In this document: positions 1-7,811 of the stretch, in pieces
Layout: the number at the start of each line of letters is the position of its first letter
How positions within the stretch are numbered: the stretch's first letter is position 1
From: Arthrobacter sp. FB24
GTDB taxonomy: Bacteria; Actinomycetota; Actinomycetes; Actinomycetales; Micrococcaceae
Reading direction: 5' to 3'
NCBI RefSeq assembly: GCF_000196235.1
Contig: NC_008541.1
Span: 4,402,001-4,466,000, forward strand
DNA: 64,000 nt
The notes under the pieces: model-generated
What the model saw: only the letters and a program-made list of their open reading frames with translations
Database searches by the model: none
What the model was told of the DNA's origin: nothing
Made by a program: the position numbers and the translations under genes

Positions 1-102
1 GGTGCCGGACAGAGTACCGAGAAGGACGACGGCGGGCAGAGAGCGCACTCGTGCTTTCCCTGTCAATGAAGCAGCCCGGAGCCGGGTGTTGGTCGATGCC
101 AT
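1..102 (-). CDS. ABC transporter substrate-binding protein, N-terminal fragment (cut by window edge)
   Basis: Only the first 34 codons are inside the window. They read as a basic N-terminus (several Arg and Lys) followed by a hydrophobic stretch (LPAVVLLGTLSG), which looks like the start of a signal peptide. The ATG at 102 is preceded by an AAGGAAA ribosome-binding site that overlaps the stop region of the ATPase gene. Lying directly downstream of an amino acid ABC permease and ATPase, it is most likely the extracytoplasmic binding protein of that system. This is inferred from position and signal peptide only; no binding domain is visible. Confidence 0.6.
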   Translation of the reverse strand, partial: MASTNTRLRAASLTGKARVRSLPAVVLLGTLSGT

Positions 103-112
103 GGAGGTTTCC

Positions 113-937
113 TTAGATATTGAAAGCGGGTTCGATCACCTTGGAGAAGAAACTCCGGGTGCGTTCTTCCTGCGGTCTGGTGAAGATGTCCTGGGGCGCG
201 CCCTGTTCCACGATCTGCCCCTGGTCCATGAAGACCACCGTGTCCGCCACGTCGCGGGCGAAGCCCATTTCGTGGGTGACGATGATCAGTGTGGTCCCGG
301 AGGTGGCAAGTTCGCGGATGACGTCCAGGACCTCGTTGACGAGTTCGGGGTCCAGTGCCGAGGTGGGCTCGTCGAAGAGGAGGATCTTGGGGTCCAGCGC
401 CAGGGCCCGGGCGATCGCCACGCGTTGCTGCTGGCCGCCGGACAGCTGGCGCGGGTAGGCATCGGCGCGGTCCTTCAGCCCCACCCGGTCCAGCAGCTCC
501 AGTCCGCGGGTCCGGGCTTCAGCCTTGGTCAGCCGCGGTTTGCCGGAACGCGGGGCGACGACGGGCGCTTCGGTCACGTTCTCCAGTGCCGTGAGGTGCG
601 GGAAGAGGTTGAAGTTCTGGAACACCATGCCGATTTCGGTGCGCTGCTTAAGGATGTCCTTCTCGCGCAGTTCATGGAGCCGCTTTCCGCGGACCTCATA
701 GCCCACCAGTTCGCCGTCGATGGCGATGAAGCCGCCGTCCACCTTTTCCAGGTGGTTGATGGTGCGCAGCAGGGTGGACTTGCCGGACCCGGACGGCCCC
801 ACGATGACGGCGACACCGCCCGGCTCCACCGTCAGGGTGATGCCTTTGAGGACTTCCGTGGTCCCGAAGGATTTCCGGACCTTGGTGATTTCCACCAGTC
901 CGCGCGTTGTTGGGGGTGCAGCGACGGCCGTGCTCAT
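113..937 (-). CDS. Polar amino acid ABC transporter, ATP-binding protein
   Basis: A 274-residue ABC ATPase of the GlnQ/HisP type that powers uptake of a polar amino acid or similar solute at the cytoplasmic membrane. Walker A GPSGSGKST is at residues 47-55, the LSGGQQQRV signature near 163-171 and the Walker B ILLFDEP near 184-190, followed by a switch His in IIVTHEM. The ATG at 937 overlaps the permease stop (ATGA), so the frame upstream of it was not used. Family length is 240-270, so this is complete. It sits between the permease gene and a binding-protein gene in one operon. Substrate is not determined by the sequence. Confidence 0.93.
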   Translation of the reverse strand: MSTAVAAPPTTRGLVEITKVRKSFGTTEVLKGITLTVEPGGVAVIVGPSGSGKSTLLRTINHLEKVDGGFIAIDGELVGYEVRGKRLHELREKDILKQRTEIGMVFQNFNLFPHLTALENVTEAPVVAPRSGKPRLTKAEARTRGLELLDRVGLKDRADAYPRQLSGGQQQRVAIARALALDPKILLFDEPTSALDPELVNEVLDVIRELATSGTTLIIVTHEMGFARDVADTVVFMDQGQIVEQGAPQDIFTRPQEERTRSFFSKVIEPAFNI

Positions 938-1992
938 CGGGTGCTCCTTGCTCGGTTGTCGGTAACGGCAGCGTGGGTGGCGAAGAACCTGCGGGCCTTC
1001 TGGAGCGGGGTCATCGGGAGGGTCCGCACGGCGCCCTTCGAATAGTGCCGTTCGATGTAGTACTGGAAAACGCTGAGCACGGAGGTGATCACGACGTACC
1101 AGAGGGTGGCCACGAGCAGCAGGGGAAGAACCTGCTGGGTCCTGTTGTAGATGACCTGGACGGTGTAGAACAGCTCCGAATACGCCAGGACGTAGACGAT
1201 GGACGTTCCCTTGACGAGGCCGATGATCTCGTTGAAGGCCGTGGGCAGGATGGCCCGCATGGCCTGCGGCAGGACGATCCGGGTGGAGCGGCGCCAGGCG
1301 GGAATGCCCAGGGCGGCTGCTGCTTCCAGCTGGCCCTGGTCCACCGAGAGGATGCCGCCGCGGATGATCTCCGCCGAGTACGCCGCCTGGTTCAGGGTCA
1401 GGCCGAGGACTGCTGCCGCGAACTGGCTGATCAGGGTGGTGGTCTGGACTTCGAAGAAACGGACGTCCGTGAAGGGAATTCCCAGGCTGATCTTCTCGTA
1501 GAGGTAGCCAAGGTTGTACCAAAGGAGCATCTGCACCAGGAGCGGGGTGGAGCGGAAGATCCAGGAAAAGGTCCAGGACACCGAGACCAGCAGCGGGGAA
1601 GCGGACAGGCGCATCAGGGCGAGGATGAAGCCCAGGACGAACCCGAGGGCACCGGAGATGGCGGTCAGCTTGAGAGTTTCCACCAGCCCGTTGACTACGG
1701 ACTGCGCGGTGAACCACTGGGCCACCACACCCCATTCCCAGCGCGGGTTGGTGGCCAGCGACCACACCACTGCGGCGACCCCGAGTGCCACCACTGCGGT
1801 ACCCACCCAGCGCCACGGGTGGCGGGACGGGACCAGCCGGTAGTCCGCGTAGTCGGTGGCGGGCTGGCGGGCTTCGGGTACCTGGGGGCCGCCCGGCTCA
1901 CCGGACGGGCCGGAATTGGGAACACTTGCGTCAGTTCCGGCGGACGCCGGCCCAGCTGCGGACTGCGCTGCCCGGGTTGCTGTTGAACTCAT
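934..1992 (-). CDS. Polar amino acid ABC transporter, permease protein
   Basis: A 352-residue inner-membrane permease of the HisMQ family. After a long hydrophilic, Ala/Pro/Gly-rich N-terminal extension of about 65 residues come hydrophobic segments (WVGTAVVALGVAAVVWSL, then the conserved core GALGFVLGFILALMRLS). The EAA-type coupling loop (EAAAALGIPAWRRS then LPQAMRAILP) is near residues 220-240. It is the first gene of a three-gene operon, overlapping the ATPase start by four bases. A single permease gene suggests a homodimeric channel. The N-terminal extension is longer than usual; a downstream start is possible but the ATG at 1992 is the natural first one. Confidence 0.92.
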   Translation of the reverse strand: MSSTATRAAQSAAGPASAGTDASVPNSGPSGEPGGPQVPEARQPATDYADYRLVPSRHPWRWVGTAVVALGVAAVVWSLATNPRWEWGVVAQWFTAQSVVNGLVETLKLTAISGALGFVLGFILALMRLSASPLLVSVSWTFSWIFRSTPLLVQMLLWYNLGYLYEKISLGIPFTDVRFFEVQTTTLISQFAAAVLGLTLNQAAYSAEIIRGGILSVDQGQLEAAAALGIPAWRRSTRIVLPQAMRAILPTAFNEIIGLVKGTSIVYVLAYSELFYTVQVIYNRTQQVLPLLLVATLWYVVITSVLSVFQYYIERHYSKGAVRTLPMTPLQKARRFFATHAAVTDNRARSTR

Positions 1993-2261
1993 GCGCCACC
2001 TCGCTTCTTGTCATCTCGGGTTGGTTTGTCAGCTTCGGATTGCTGCAAATCTAGGGAGGCAGGAAACCCGGAGCAAGGCGGCGTGTTGCATGGGTTCACA
2101 GAGGTTCTTGCGGCGTCATGAGTCGTTTTCTTGCGCCGATTTACGCGGGATTACGCGTCGTGAACGGCCGTGACCCGGGCGTCGACCGGGGCCAGGCCCG
2201 TTGCCTAGCATGAGGCGAAAACCCCGGTCCCCAACCACCCCGCCTGAACAGGAGTCCAGCC
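1993..2261. other. Divergent intergenic region with promoters for the ABC operon and the FAD-binding gene
   Basis: This 269-base gap separates the minus-strand transporter operon from the plus-strand FAD/NAD(P)-binding gene, so it must hold both promoters. A TAGCAT hexamer at about 2206-2211 is a plausible -10 for the plus-strand gene. No riboswitch-like fold, tRNA or clear operator was recognised. Confidence 0.4.
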
Positions 2262-4283
2262 GTGCCAGCGAACATCCCTTCCGTGGCCTTTGTGGGCGGC
2301 GGTCCCCGGACGGCCGGCATCCTGGAACGCCTCGCGGCCAACCGGCCGGAGCTCTTCTCCCGTCCGCTGGCCATCCACGTCATCGAGCCCCACACTCCCG
2401 GTTCCGGCAGGATCTGGCGCTACGACCAGCACCCCGGCCTGCTGCTCAACTCCGCCGCAGCGGACATCACCATGTTCACCGACGCCTCCGTTGCCTGCGA
2501 GGGTCCCGCTGCCGACGGCCCCGGGCTCGACGGGTGGGCTGCCGGGGTGCTGGACGGCACCATCACCGACGTTCCCCCGCTCACGCCGGAACTGCAGCGC
2601 CAGCTGCAGGCCCTGGATGGCACCACCTTTCCCACCCGCCAGCTGCAGAGCGTCTACCTTGAGTGGTTCTTCCGCCGGGCGGTTTCCGCCCTTGGCCCTG
2701 ACGTCACAGTCACCCTCCACCGGGACACTGCGGTCCGGATCGATTCCGACGGCGATAGCGGCACCGGCGCGTACCGCGTGAGGCTTGCCGGTGGCGCTGC
2801 GGTGGATGCCAACGTCGTGGTTTCCGCCTTGGGCCACACTGATTCGCTGCCGGACGAGACGTCCGCCCGCTTTGCCGGCTTTGCTGCCCGGCACGGCGGG
2901 TTCCACGCGGCACCCAGCTACACCACCGACGTCGACTATTCAGCGCTGGCCCCCGGCCAGGACGTGATCGTCTCGGGCATGGGGCTGGCCTTCGTGGACC
3001 TGGTGGTCCTGCTGACAGAAGGCCGGGGCGGCCGGTTTCAGGAAACGCCCGACGGCGGCCTGGCGTACCTTCCGTCAGGTGCGGAACCGCGGCTCTGGGC
3101 GGGTTCGCGGCGCGGGGTTCCATACCATTCCAAGATTTCCTCCACCCTCCGCGGCGAAGCGGCCGGCGCCCCCCGTTTCTTCACCGCCGCCGCCGTGCAG
3201 GACTTGCTGGCGCGGCACGGGGAGCTGGACTTCCGGACCCACCTCTGGCCGCTGATAGCCAAGGACGCCGGGTACGGATACTTCCGCGAGCTCTTCACGG
3301 GCTACCCGGAACGCGTGAACATCGGCTGGAACGAATTTTCGGACCGGTTCGGCGCACTGGACTGGTACAGCGCCGAACGCGAACGGCTGGTGCTCGAATC
3401 GGTTCCGGACACGGAGTTCCACCTGGACTTCGAACAGCTGGACCGGCCCCTTACAGGGTTGGATACTGCCGGGCGTGACTTCGCCGGGCATGATGACGTG
3501 CAGCGCGCCGTGGCGGCCTACATCGAACACGACCTCCGGCTGCGGACCAGCCCGGACCACTCGGAGACCCTCGCCCTGTTCATCGCACTGCTCAAGGTAT
3601 ACATGGAGCTCGGGCGGCTGGTGCCGGCCGAACGGCTCAATGCGCGGTCGCAGCAGGCGGTTCATGGCTGGTGGCACGGCTTCTTCAGCTTCGTGGACTC
3701 CGGCCCGCCGCCACAGCGCCTGCGCGAACTGCTGGCACTCCACCGGGCAGGGCTGCTGCAGTTCCTAGGCCCCGGGCTGGAAATCGTGCCCGATGAGGCA
3801 TCCGGGCAGTTCGTGGCTGTGTCGGCCCAAAGCGGGGTAAGGGTACCGGCCGCGGCATTGATCGAAGCGCGGCTTCCTGCCCCCGCGGTGGCCGGCTCGG
3901 CGAATCCGCTGCTGCGGCATCTGCACAGCTCCGGGCTGGGCAGCGAGCAGGCGGTCCTCACTGCCGGCGGCCTCCACGCAACCGGGCGCCTGCTGGTCTC
4001 CCCTGCCGGCGAGCTTGTCAGCCCCGTGGGGGAACCGAACCGCAGGATGTTCGCCGTCGGACCCCACACCTCCGGCTGGGGCGCCGGCGCCTTTGCCCGC
4101 CCCGGGACGAACGCCGCACCGTTCCGGGAGAACGATGCGCTGGCACGGCGGGTCCTTTGCTTGCTGGCTGAGGACCCACACGACGGAGTTGAACACGCAG
4201 CGGAAGAACGCGGTGAAAGCCGTGTTGTGCAAGAGCCGGCCGCAGCGGCCGTCTCGGGAAAGGCCCAGCCATGGAACAACTAA
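2262..4283 (+). CDS. FAD/NAD(P)-binding protein (NAD_binding_9 type)
   Basis: A 673-residue protein beginning with a Rossmann dinucleotide motif, FVGGGPRTAG at about residues 10-19, followed by GSGRIWR and LLNS segments typical of the FAD-NAD(P)-binding family whose members resemble N-hydroxylating monooxygenases but are mostly uncharacterised. A second dinucleotide-type motif (VSGMGLAFVDLV) lies near residues 234-246. The GTG start at 2262 follows an AGGAG ribosome-binding site. The 3' end overlaps a GNAT acetyltransferase gene by 13 bases, so the two are translationally coupled. A flavin-dependent modification followed by acylation is a reasonable guess, but substrate and reaction are unknown. 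Confidence 0.82.
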   Translation: MPANIPSVAFVGGGPRTAGILERLAANRPELFSRPLAIHVIEPHTPGSGRIWRYDQHPGLLLNSAAADITMFTDASVACEGPAADGPGLDGWAAGVLDGTITDVPPLTPELQRQLQALDGTTFPTRQLQSVYLEWFFRRAVSALGPDVTVTLHRDTAVRIDSDGDSGTGAYRVRLAGGAAVDANVVVSALGHTDSLPDETSARFAGFAARHGGFHAAPSYTTDVDYSALAPGQDVIVSGMGLAFVDLVVLLTEGRGGRFQETPDGGLAYLPSGAEPRLWAGSRRGVPYHSKISSTLRGEAAGAPRFFTAAAVQDLLARHGELDFRTHLWPLIAKDAGYGYFRELFTGYPERVNIGWNEFSDRFGALDWYSAERERLVLESVPDTEFHLDFEQLDRPLTGLDTAGRDFAGHDDVQRAVAAYIEHDLRLRTSPDHSETLALFIALLKVYMELGRLVPAERLNARSQQAVHGWWHGFFSFVDSGPPPQRLRELLALHRAGLLQFLGPGLEIVPDEASGQFVAVSAQSGVRVPAAALIEARLPAPAVAGSANPLLRHLHSSGLGSEQAVLTAGGLHATGRLLVSPAGELVSPVGEPNRRMFAVGPHTSGWGAGAFARPGTNAAPFRENDALARRVLCLLAEDPHDGVEHAAEERGESRVVQEPAAAAVSGKAQPWNN

Positions 4284-4819
4284 CCGTCCCGCCGGCGTCG
4301 TCGCAGGCGCCCGCCCCGTTGGAGGTGTCAGAGCTGACCGTGCTGAACCTGCCCATGCATGACGCCCGGGTCCGGCCGCTGCTGGACGAGCTCGCTGAGG
4401 AGTACGACGGCCGGTATGGCGATTTGTTCGGCCGGAAGGCCGCCGCCGAGGAACTCAACCGTTACCCTGCGGCGGAATTCGCCGCGCCGGGTGGGGCACT
4501 GCTGATCGTCCAGGAGAACGAAGAATCCGTGGCGGGAGGGGCTTTCCGGCGGCACGGGCCGGAAACAGCAGAGTTCAAACGGATCTGGACGCACTCGGCC
4601 CACCGCCGCCGCGGACTGGCCAGGTTCGTGCTCGCTGAGCTAGAGGCCCTGGCAGTCCGCCGCGGCTACAGCCAGGTGTACCTAACCACCGGTCCGCGGC
4701 AGCCCGAAGCGAAGCACCTCTACCTGAACTCCGGGTACGAGCCACTGTTCGATCTGGCGGCAGATCCGGAAACCATCAAGTTCCTGGCATTCAGCAAAGA
4801 TCTGGGCCCCCGCGGCTAA
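4271..4819 (+). CDS. GNAT family N-acetyltransferase
   Basis: A 182-residue protein with the GNAT fold. The acetyl-CoA binding loop is recognisable in the HSAHRRRGLARFVLAELEALA stretch (an R-R-x-G-L-A version of the Q/R-x-x-G-x-A motif, near residues 113-120), and the C-terminal Y-L-N-S-G-Y motif typical of the last strands follows near 155-161. It probably transfers an acyl group to a small molecule or protein amine. Its start lies inside the end of the FAD-binding gene (13-base overlap), which suggests a two-step partnership. Substrate unknown. Confidence 0.85.
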   Translation: MEQLTVPPASSQAPAPLEVSELTVLNLPMHDARVRPLLDELAEEYDGRYGDLFGRKAAAEELNRYPAAEFAAPGGALLIVQENEESVAGGAFRRHGPETAEFKRIWTHSAHRRRGLARFVLAELEALAVRRGYSQVYLTTGPRQPEAKHLYLNSGYEPLFDLAADPETIKFLAFSKDLGPRG

Positions 4820-4828
4820 GCTATCGGC

Positions 4829-6568
4829 ATGGCCATCAAATCCACTGCAGATAAAGTCGCCACCATCCAGAAGGGATACACCCTGGACGGCGCCACCATC
4901 GAACTGGGGGCCGCGATCGTCGACGGCGAGCTCCACAAGGACGCCCCCGTCCGGCTGCCCCTGGCCATGATGAACCGGCACGGACTGGTGGCCGGCGCAA
5001 CAGGTACCGGCAAGACCGTCACGCTCCACATGATGGCGGAGCAGCTGTCCACGGCCGGGGTGCCGGTGTTCCTCGCCGACATCAAGGGAGACCTTTCCGG
5101 GCTGGCCACCGCCGCAACCGGCAGCGAAAAACTGAAAGCGCGCACGGACAGCATCGGCCAGGCCTGGGCGGGCAGAACTTTTCCCGTGGAATTCCTGGCT
5201 CTCGGCGGCGACGGCAACGGCATCCCTGTCCGGGCCACCATCACTTCTTTCGGCCCCATCCTGCTCTCGCGGATCATGGAGCTCAACGACACCCAGGAAT
5301 CCAGCCTGCAGCTCGTTTTCCACTTTGCGGACAAGAACAACCTGGAACTGATCGACCTCAAGGACCTCAGGGCGGTCATCCAGTTCCTCACGTCGGACGA
5401 GGGCAAGGACGAACTCGAGGCGCTGGGCGGGCTCTCCAAGGCGACGGCCGGCGTCATCCTCCGCGAACTGGTGACCCTTGAGGCACAGGGCATGGAAGCA
5501 TTCTTCGGCGAGCCCGAATTCGACACCGCCGAACTGCTGCGCACCGCCCCTGACGGCCGCGGCGTCATCACCTGCCTGGAACTGCCCACGCTGCAAACCA
5601 AGCCCATGGTGTTCTCCACCTTCCTGATGTGGCTGCTCGCGGACCTGTTCGAGGACCTGCCCGAAGCCGGGGATCTGGACAAGCCCAAACTGGTCTTCTT
5701 CCTCGACGAGGCACACCTGCTCTTCAACGATGCCTCCAAGGCGTTCCTGGAGGCGATTACCACCACTGTCCGGCTCATCCGTTCCAAGGGCGTGGGCATC
5801 TTCTTTGTCACCCAGACGCCCAAGGACGTGCCGGCCGATGTCCTGGGGCAGCTGGCAAACCGCATCCAGCACGCCCTGCGCGCGTTCACCCCGGAAGACG
5901 CCAAGGCCCTGAAAGCCACCGTGTCCACGTTCCCGGTGAGCGACTACGACCTCGAGGAAACGCTGACCTCGGCCGGAATCGGTGAAGCCGTCATCACGGT
6001 GATGAATGAAAAGGGCGCCCCCACCCCGGTGGCATTGACCCGCCTCCGCGCCCCGGAATCCTTGATGGGCCCCAGCACGGAGGACCTCGTCAAGAGCACC
6101 GTGGCCGGTTCCGCGCTGCTCGTAAAATACGGCACGGCCGTGGACAAGGTCTCCGCCTACGAGAAGATCTCAGGAAAGGGCGCCGCCCCCACGGGAGCCG
6201 CGGCGCCCGGGCAGCCTCCCGCTCCGAACTCGGAAATTTTTGTGCCCAATAGCCCCGCGCCCGGTAGCCCTGTTCCCGGAACCATGGACCAGGCCTCCGT
6301 GGACGCCGATGCCCGGCGCATCGAGGAAGATATCCTGGGCCGCCCCAGCAGCAGACCCGCCCCGGTACCGGAACGGCCACGCAGCGGCGAACGCACAGCG
6401 CCGCAGGCCCGGAAGGAATCAGGCGGAAGCATGGCTGACGATCTCGCCGGAGCCTTGGGCGGCGCGCTGGGCGGCGGCCTCAAAAGCATGGCCCGCTCGC
6501 TCGGAACCCAACTGGGCCGGGAGCTGTTGCGGGGCGTCTTCGGCACGTCCTCCCGCCGCCGCCGGTAG
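4829..6568 (+). CDS. HerA-like ATPase, DUF853 (YjgR) family
   Basis: A 579-residue P-loop ATPase of the DUF853/HerA-related family. Walker A GATGTGKT is at residues 56-63 and Walker B LVFFLDEAH ends with Asp293-Glu294. The DIKGDLSG segment after Walker A is characteristic of this family. Residues beyond about 440 form a Pro/Ala/Arg-rich low-complexity linker, ending in a conserved Gly-rich helix and a basic tail (SSRRRR). Family members are about 500 residues and are thought to be hexameric DNA-pumping-like ATPases of unknown role. It starts 9 bases after the GNAT stop with no clear ribosome-binding site. Confidence 0.9.
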   Translation: MAIKSTADKVATIQKGYTLDGATIELGAAIVDGELHKDAPVRLPLAMMNRHGLVAGATGTGKTVTLHMMAEQLSTAGVPVFLADIKGDLSGLATAATGSEKLKARTDSIGQAWAGRTFPVEFLALGGDGNGIPVRATITSFGPILLSRIMELNDTQESSLQLVFHFADKNNLELIDLKDLRAVIQFLTSDEGKDELEALGGLSKATAGVILRELVTLEAQGMEAFFGEPEFDTAELLRTAPDGRGVITCLELPTLQTKPMVFSTFLMWLLADLFEDLPEAGDLDKPKLVFFLDEAHLLFNDASKAFLEAITTTVRLIRSKGVGIFFVTQTPKDVPADVLGQLANRIQHALRAFTPEDAKALKATVSTFPVSDYDLEETLTSAGIGEAVITVMNEKGAPTPVALTRLRAPESLMGPSTEDLVKSTVAGSALLVKYGTAVDKVSAYEKISGKGAAPTGAAAPGQPPAPNSEIFVPNSPAPGSPVPGTMDQASVDADARRIEEDILGRPSSRPAPVPERPRSGERTAPQARKESGGSMADDLAGALGGALGGGLKSMARSLGTQLGRELLRGVFGTSSRRRR

Positions 6569-6711
6569 AGCAGCAGCTAGCGCCGCGGCGGGGCTGGCAA
6601 GGGTGCCGGCCGGCCGCCGTCGGACTGTCTGACAGCCACCGGGCGGCGTCATACCGGAGGTCCCCCACACCTGCTTTCACGCGCCTTGCAGGTAACGTAA
6701 GGTGCGTGCAG

Positions 6712-7704
6712 ATGAGTCAAGCGTTGGTGAGGATCGCGGCCGGATGGCTGCTGGGCCTGATGCTTGCCATCGCCGGAGCCATCGTCGCGGTCAACCTGGT
6801 GAACGCCTCGGTGGCGAGTCCCGAGCAGCCGGTACGGGAATATCTGGACGCTTTGCAGAAGGGCGAGGGCGAGAAAGCCCTGGGCCTCCTGCGCGCCTCC
6901 GTCCCGGAGAGCGACGCCGCCATGCTCGACGGAACGGCCCTGCAAACGGCGGCTTCCCGGGTGACGAACGTGAAGTTCGGCGAGACCCAGGAACGCTCCG
7001 GGAACCAGGTCATGGTTCCGATGGACTACACCATTGACGGCAGCCGGCTCAGCACCGAGTTCCTGCTGGAGCGGACCGGTACCGAATGGCTCTTCTTTAA
7101 CAAGTGGGCGTTCGTGCCGGCCAAGCTTCCCGTCCTGGAAGTCACAGTGGTCAACTCCAACCAGGCCACCCTCAACGGTGTTCCGGTGAACATGCCCAAC
7201 GGCCGCAATTCCTTCGCCGTCTTCTATCCAGGGGAGTACGAGGCAAGCCTGAACGGCGAGTACTTCTCCGCCCCGCCCACCCGTGCCACGGTGTCCGGAC
7301 GTGACGTCCCCACCGCCCCGCTGAGCCTCCTGACCGAAGCCACCCCCGCACTGAAGGACGCCGTGGGCGCCAAGGTCAAGGAATTCCTGGATGCCTGCGC
7401 AGCAGAAGCCGTGAAGGAGCAGAAACTCCAGCCCGACTGCCCGTTCTACCACGCCACGTTCAACCGGGTGACGCCGGGGACCATCGACTGGAGCATCAGC
7501 GAATACCCGAAGGTTTCCATCGAGCCCTTCGGCGGCCGCTGGGTGGTGGCCCCGCTGGACGGGAAGGCACGGCTGAAGGCGCAGCAAACCGACCTGTTCA
7601 CCGGCATCGTGGGCGACCTCGACGTGGAGCACGACTTCAGCTTCACGACCCGCCTGGACGTCGACGGCGACACCATCAGGGTCACCCCGCTCCTCAGCTA
7701 CTAG
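6712..7704 (+). CDS. Exported or membrane-anchored hypothetical protein
   Basis: A protein of about 330 residues with one N-terminal hydrophobic segment (WLLGLMLAIAGAIVAVNLV, residues 12-30) that should act as a signal anchor; the rest is soluble and probably outside the cytoplasm. The segment EYLDALQKGEGEKAL resembles the start of NTF2-like or DUF4878-type folds found in exported actinobacterial proteins. Two later Cys (DACAAEAVKEQKLQPDC) could form a disulfide. The start may be ATG 6712 or the in-frame GTG 6706; an AAGG site lies just upstream. No enzymatic motif was recognised. A strong bidirectional terminator follows the stop. Confidence 0.75.
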   Translation: MSQALVRIAAGWLLGLMLAIAGAIVAVNLVNASVASPEQPVREYLDALQKGEGEKALGLLRASVPESDAAMLDGTALQTAASRVTNVKFGETQERSGNQVMVPMDYTIDGSRLSTEFLLERTGTEWLFFNKWAFVPAKLPVLEVTVVNSNQATLNGVPVNMPNGRNSFAVFYPGEYEASLNGEYFSAPPTRATVSGRDVPTAPLSLLTEATPALKDAVGAKVKEFLDACAAEAVKEQKLQPDCPFYHATFNRVTPGTIDWSISEYPKVSIEPFGGRWVVAPLDGKARLKAQQTDLFTGIVGDLDVEHDFSFTTRLDVDGDTIRVTPLLSY

Positions 7705-7747
7705 GCCGGCTCCGGCCGGGCGGCAGCCACTTCCCCGGATACGCCAA

Positions 7748-7788
7748 AAGGCTGCGGCGCGTGACGCATGGTCACGGGCCGCAGCCTT
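7748..7788. terminator. Bidirectional hairpin terminator
   Basis: An 11-base arm (AAGGCTGCGGC) pairs perfectly with its complement at 7778-7788, with a second inner stem CGTGAC/GTCACG around the loop GCATG. It lies between two convergent genes ending at 7704 and 7812, so it probably stops transcription from both sides. Confidence 0.8.
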
Positions 7789-7811
7789 CTGTGGTGCGTT
7801 TGAGGAGAACC

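Noticed and set aside
938..1816. 567-codon minus-strand frame that includes the ATPase
   Set aside because: The upstream part runs out of frame over the permease and has no ABC features; the ATG at 937 overlaps the permease stop as in a normal operon.
1993..2261. Riboswitch or attenuator before the amino acid ABC operon
   Set aside because: No recognisable aptamer core or terminator/antiterminator pair could be read by eye.
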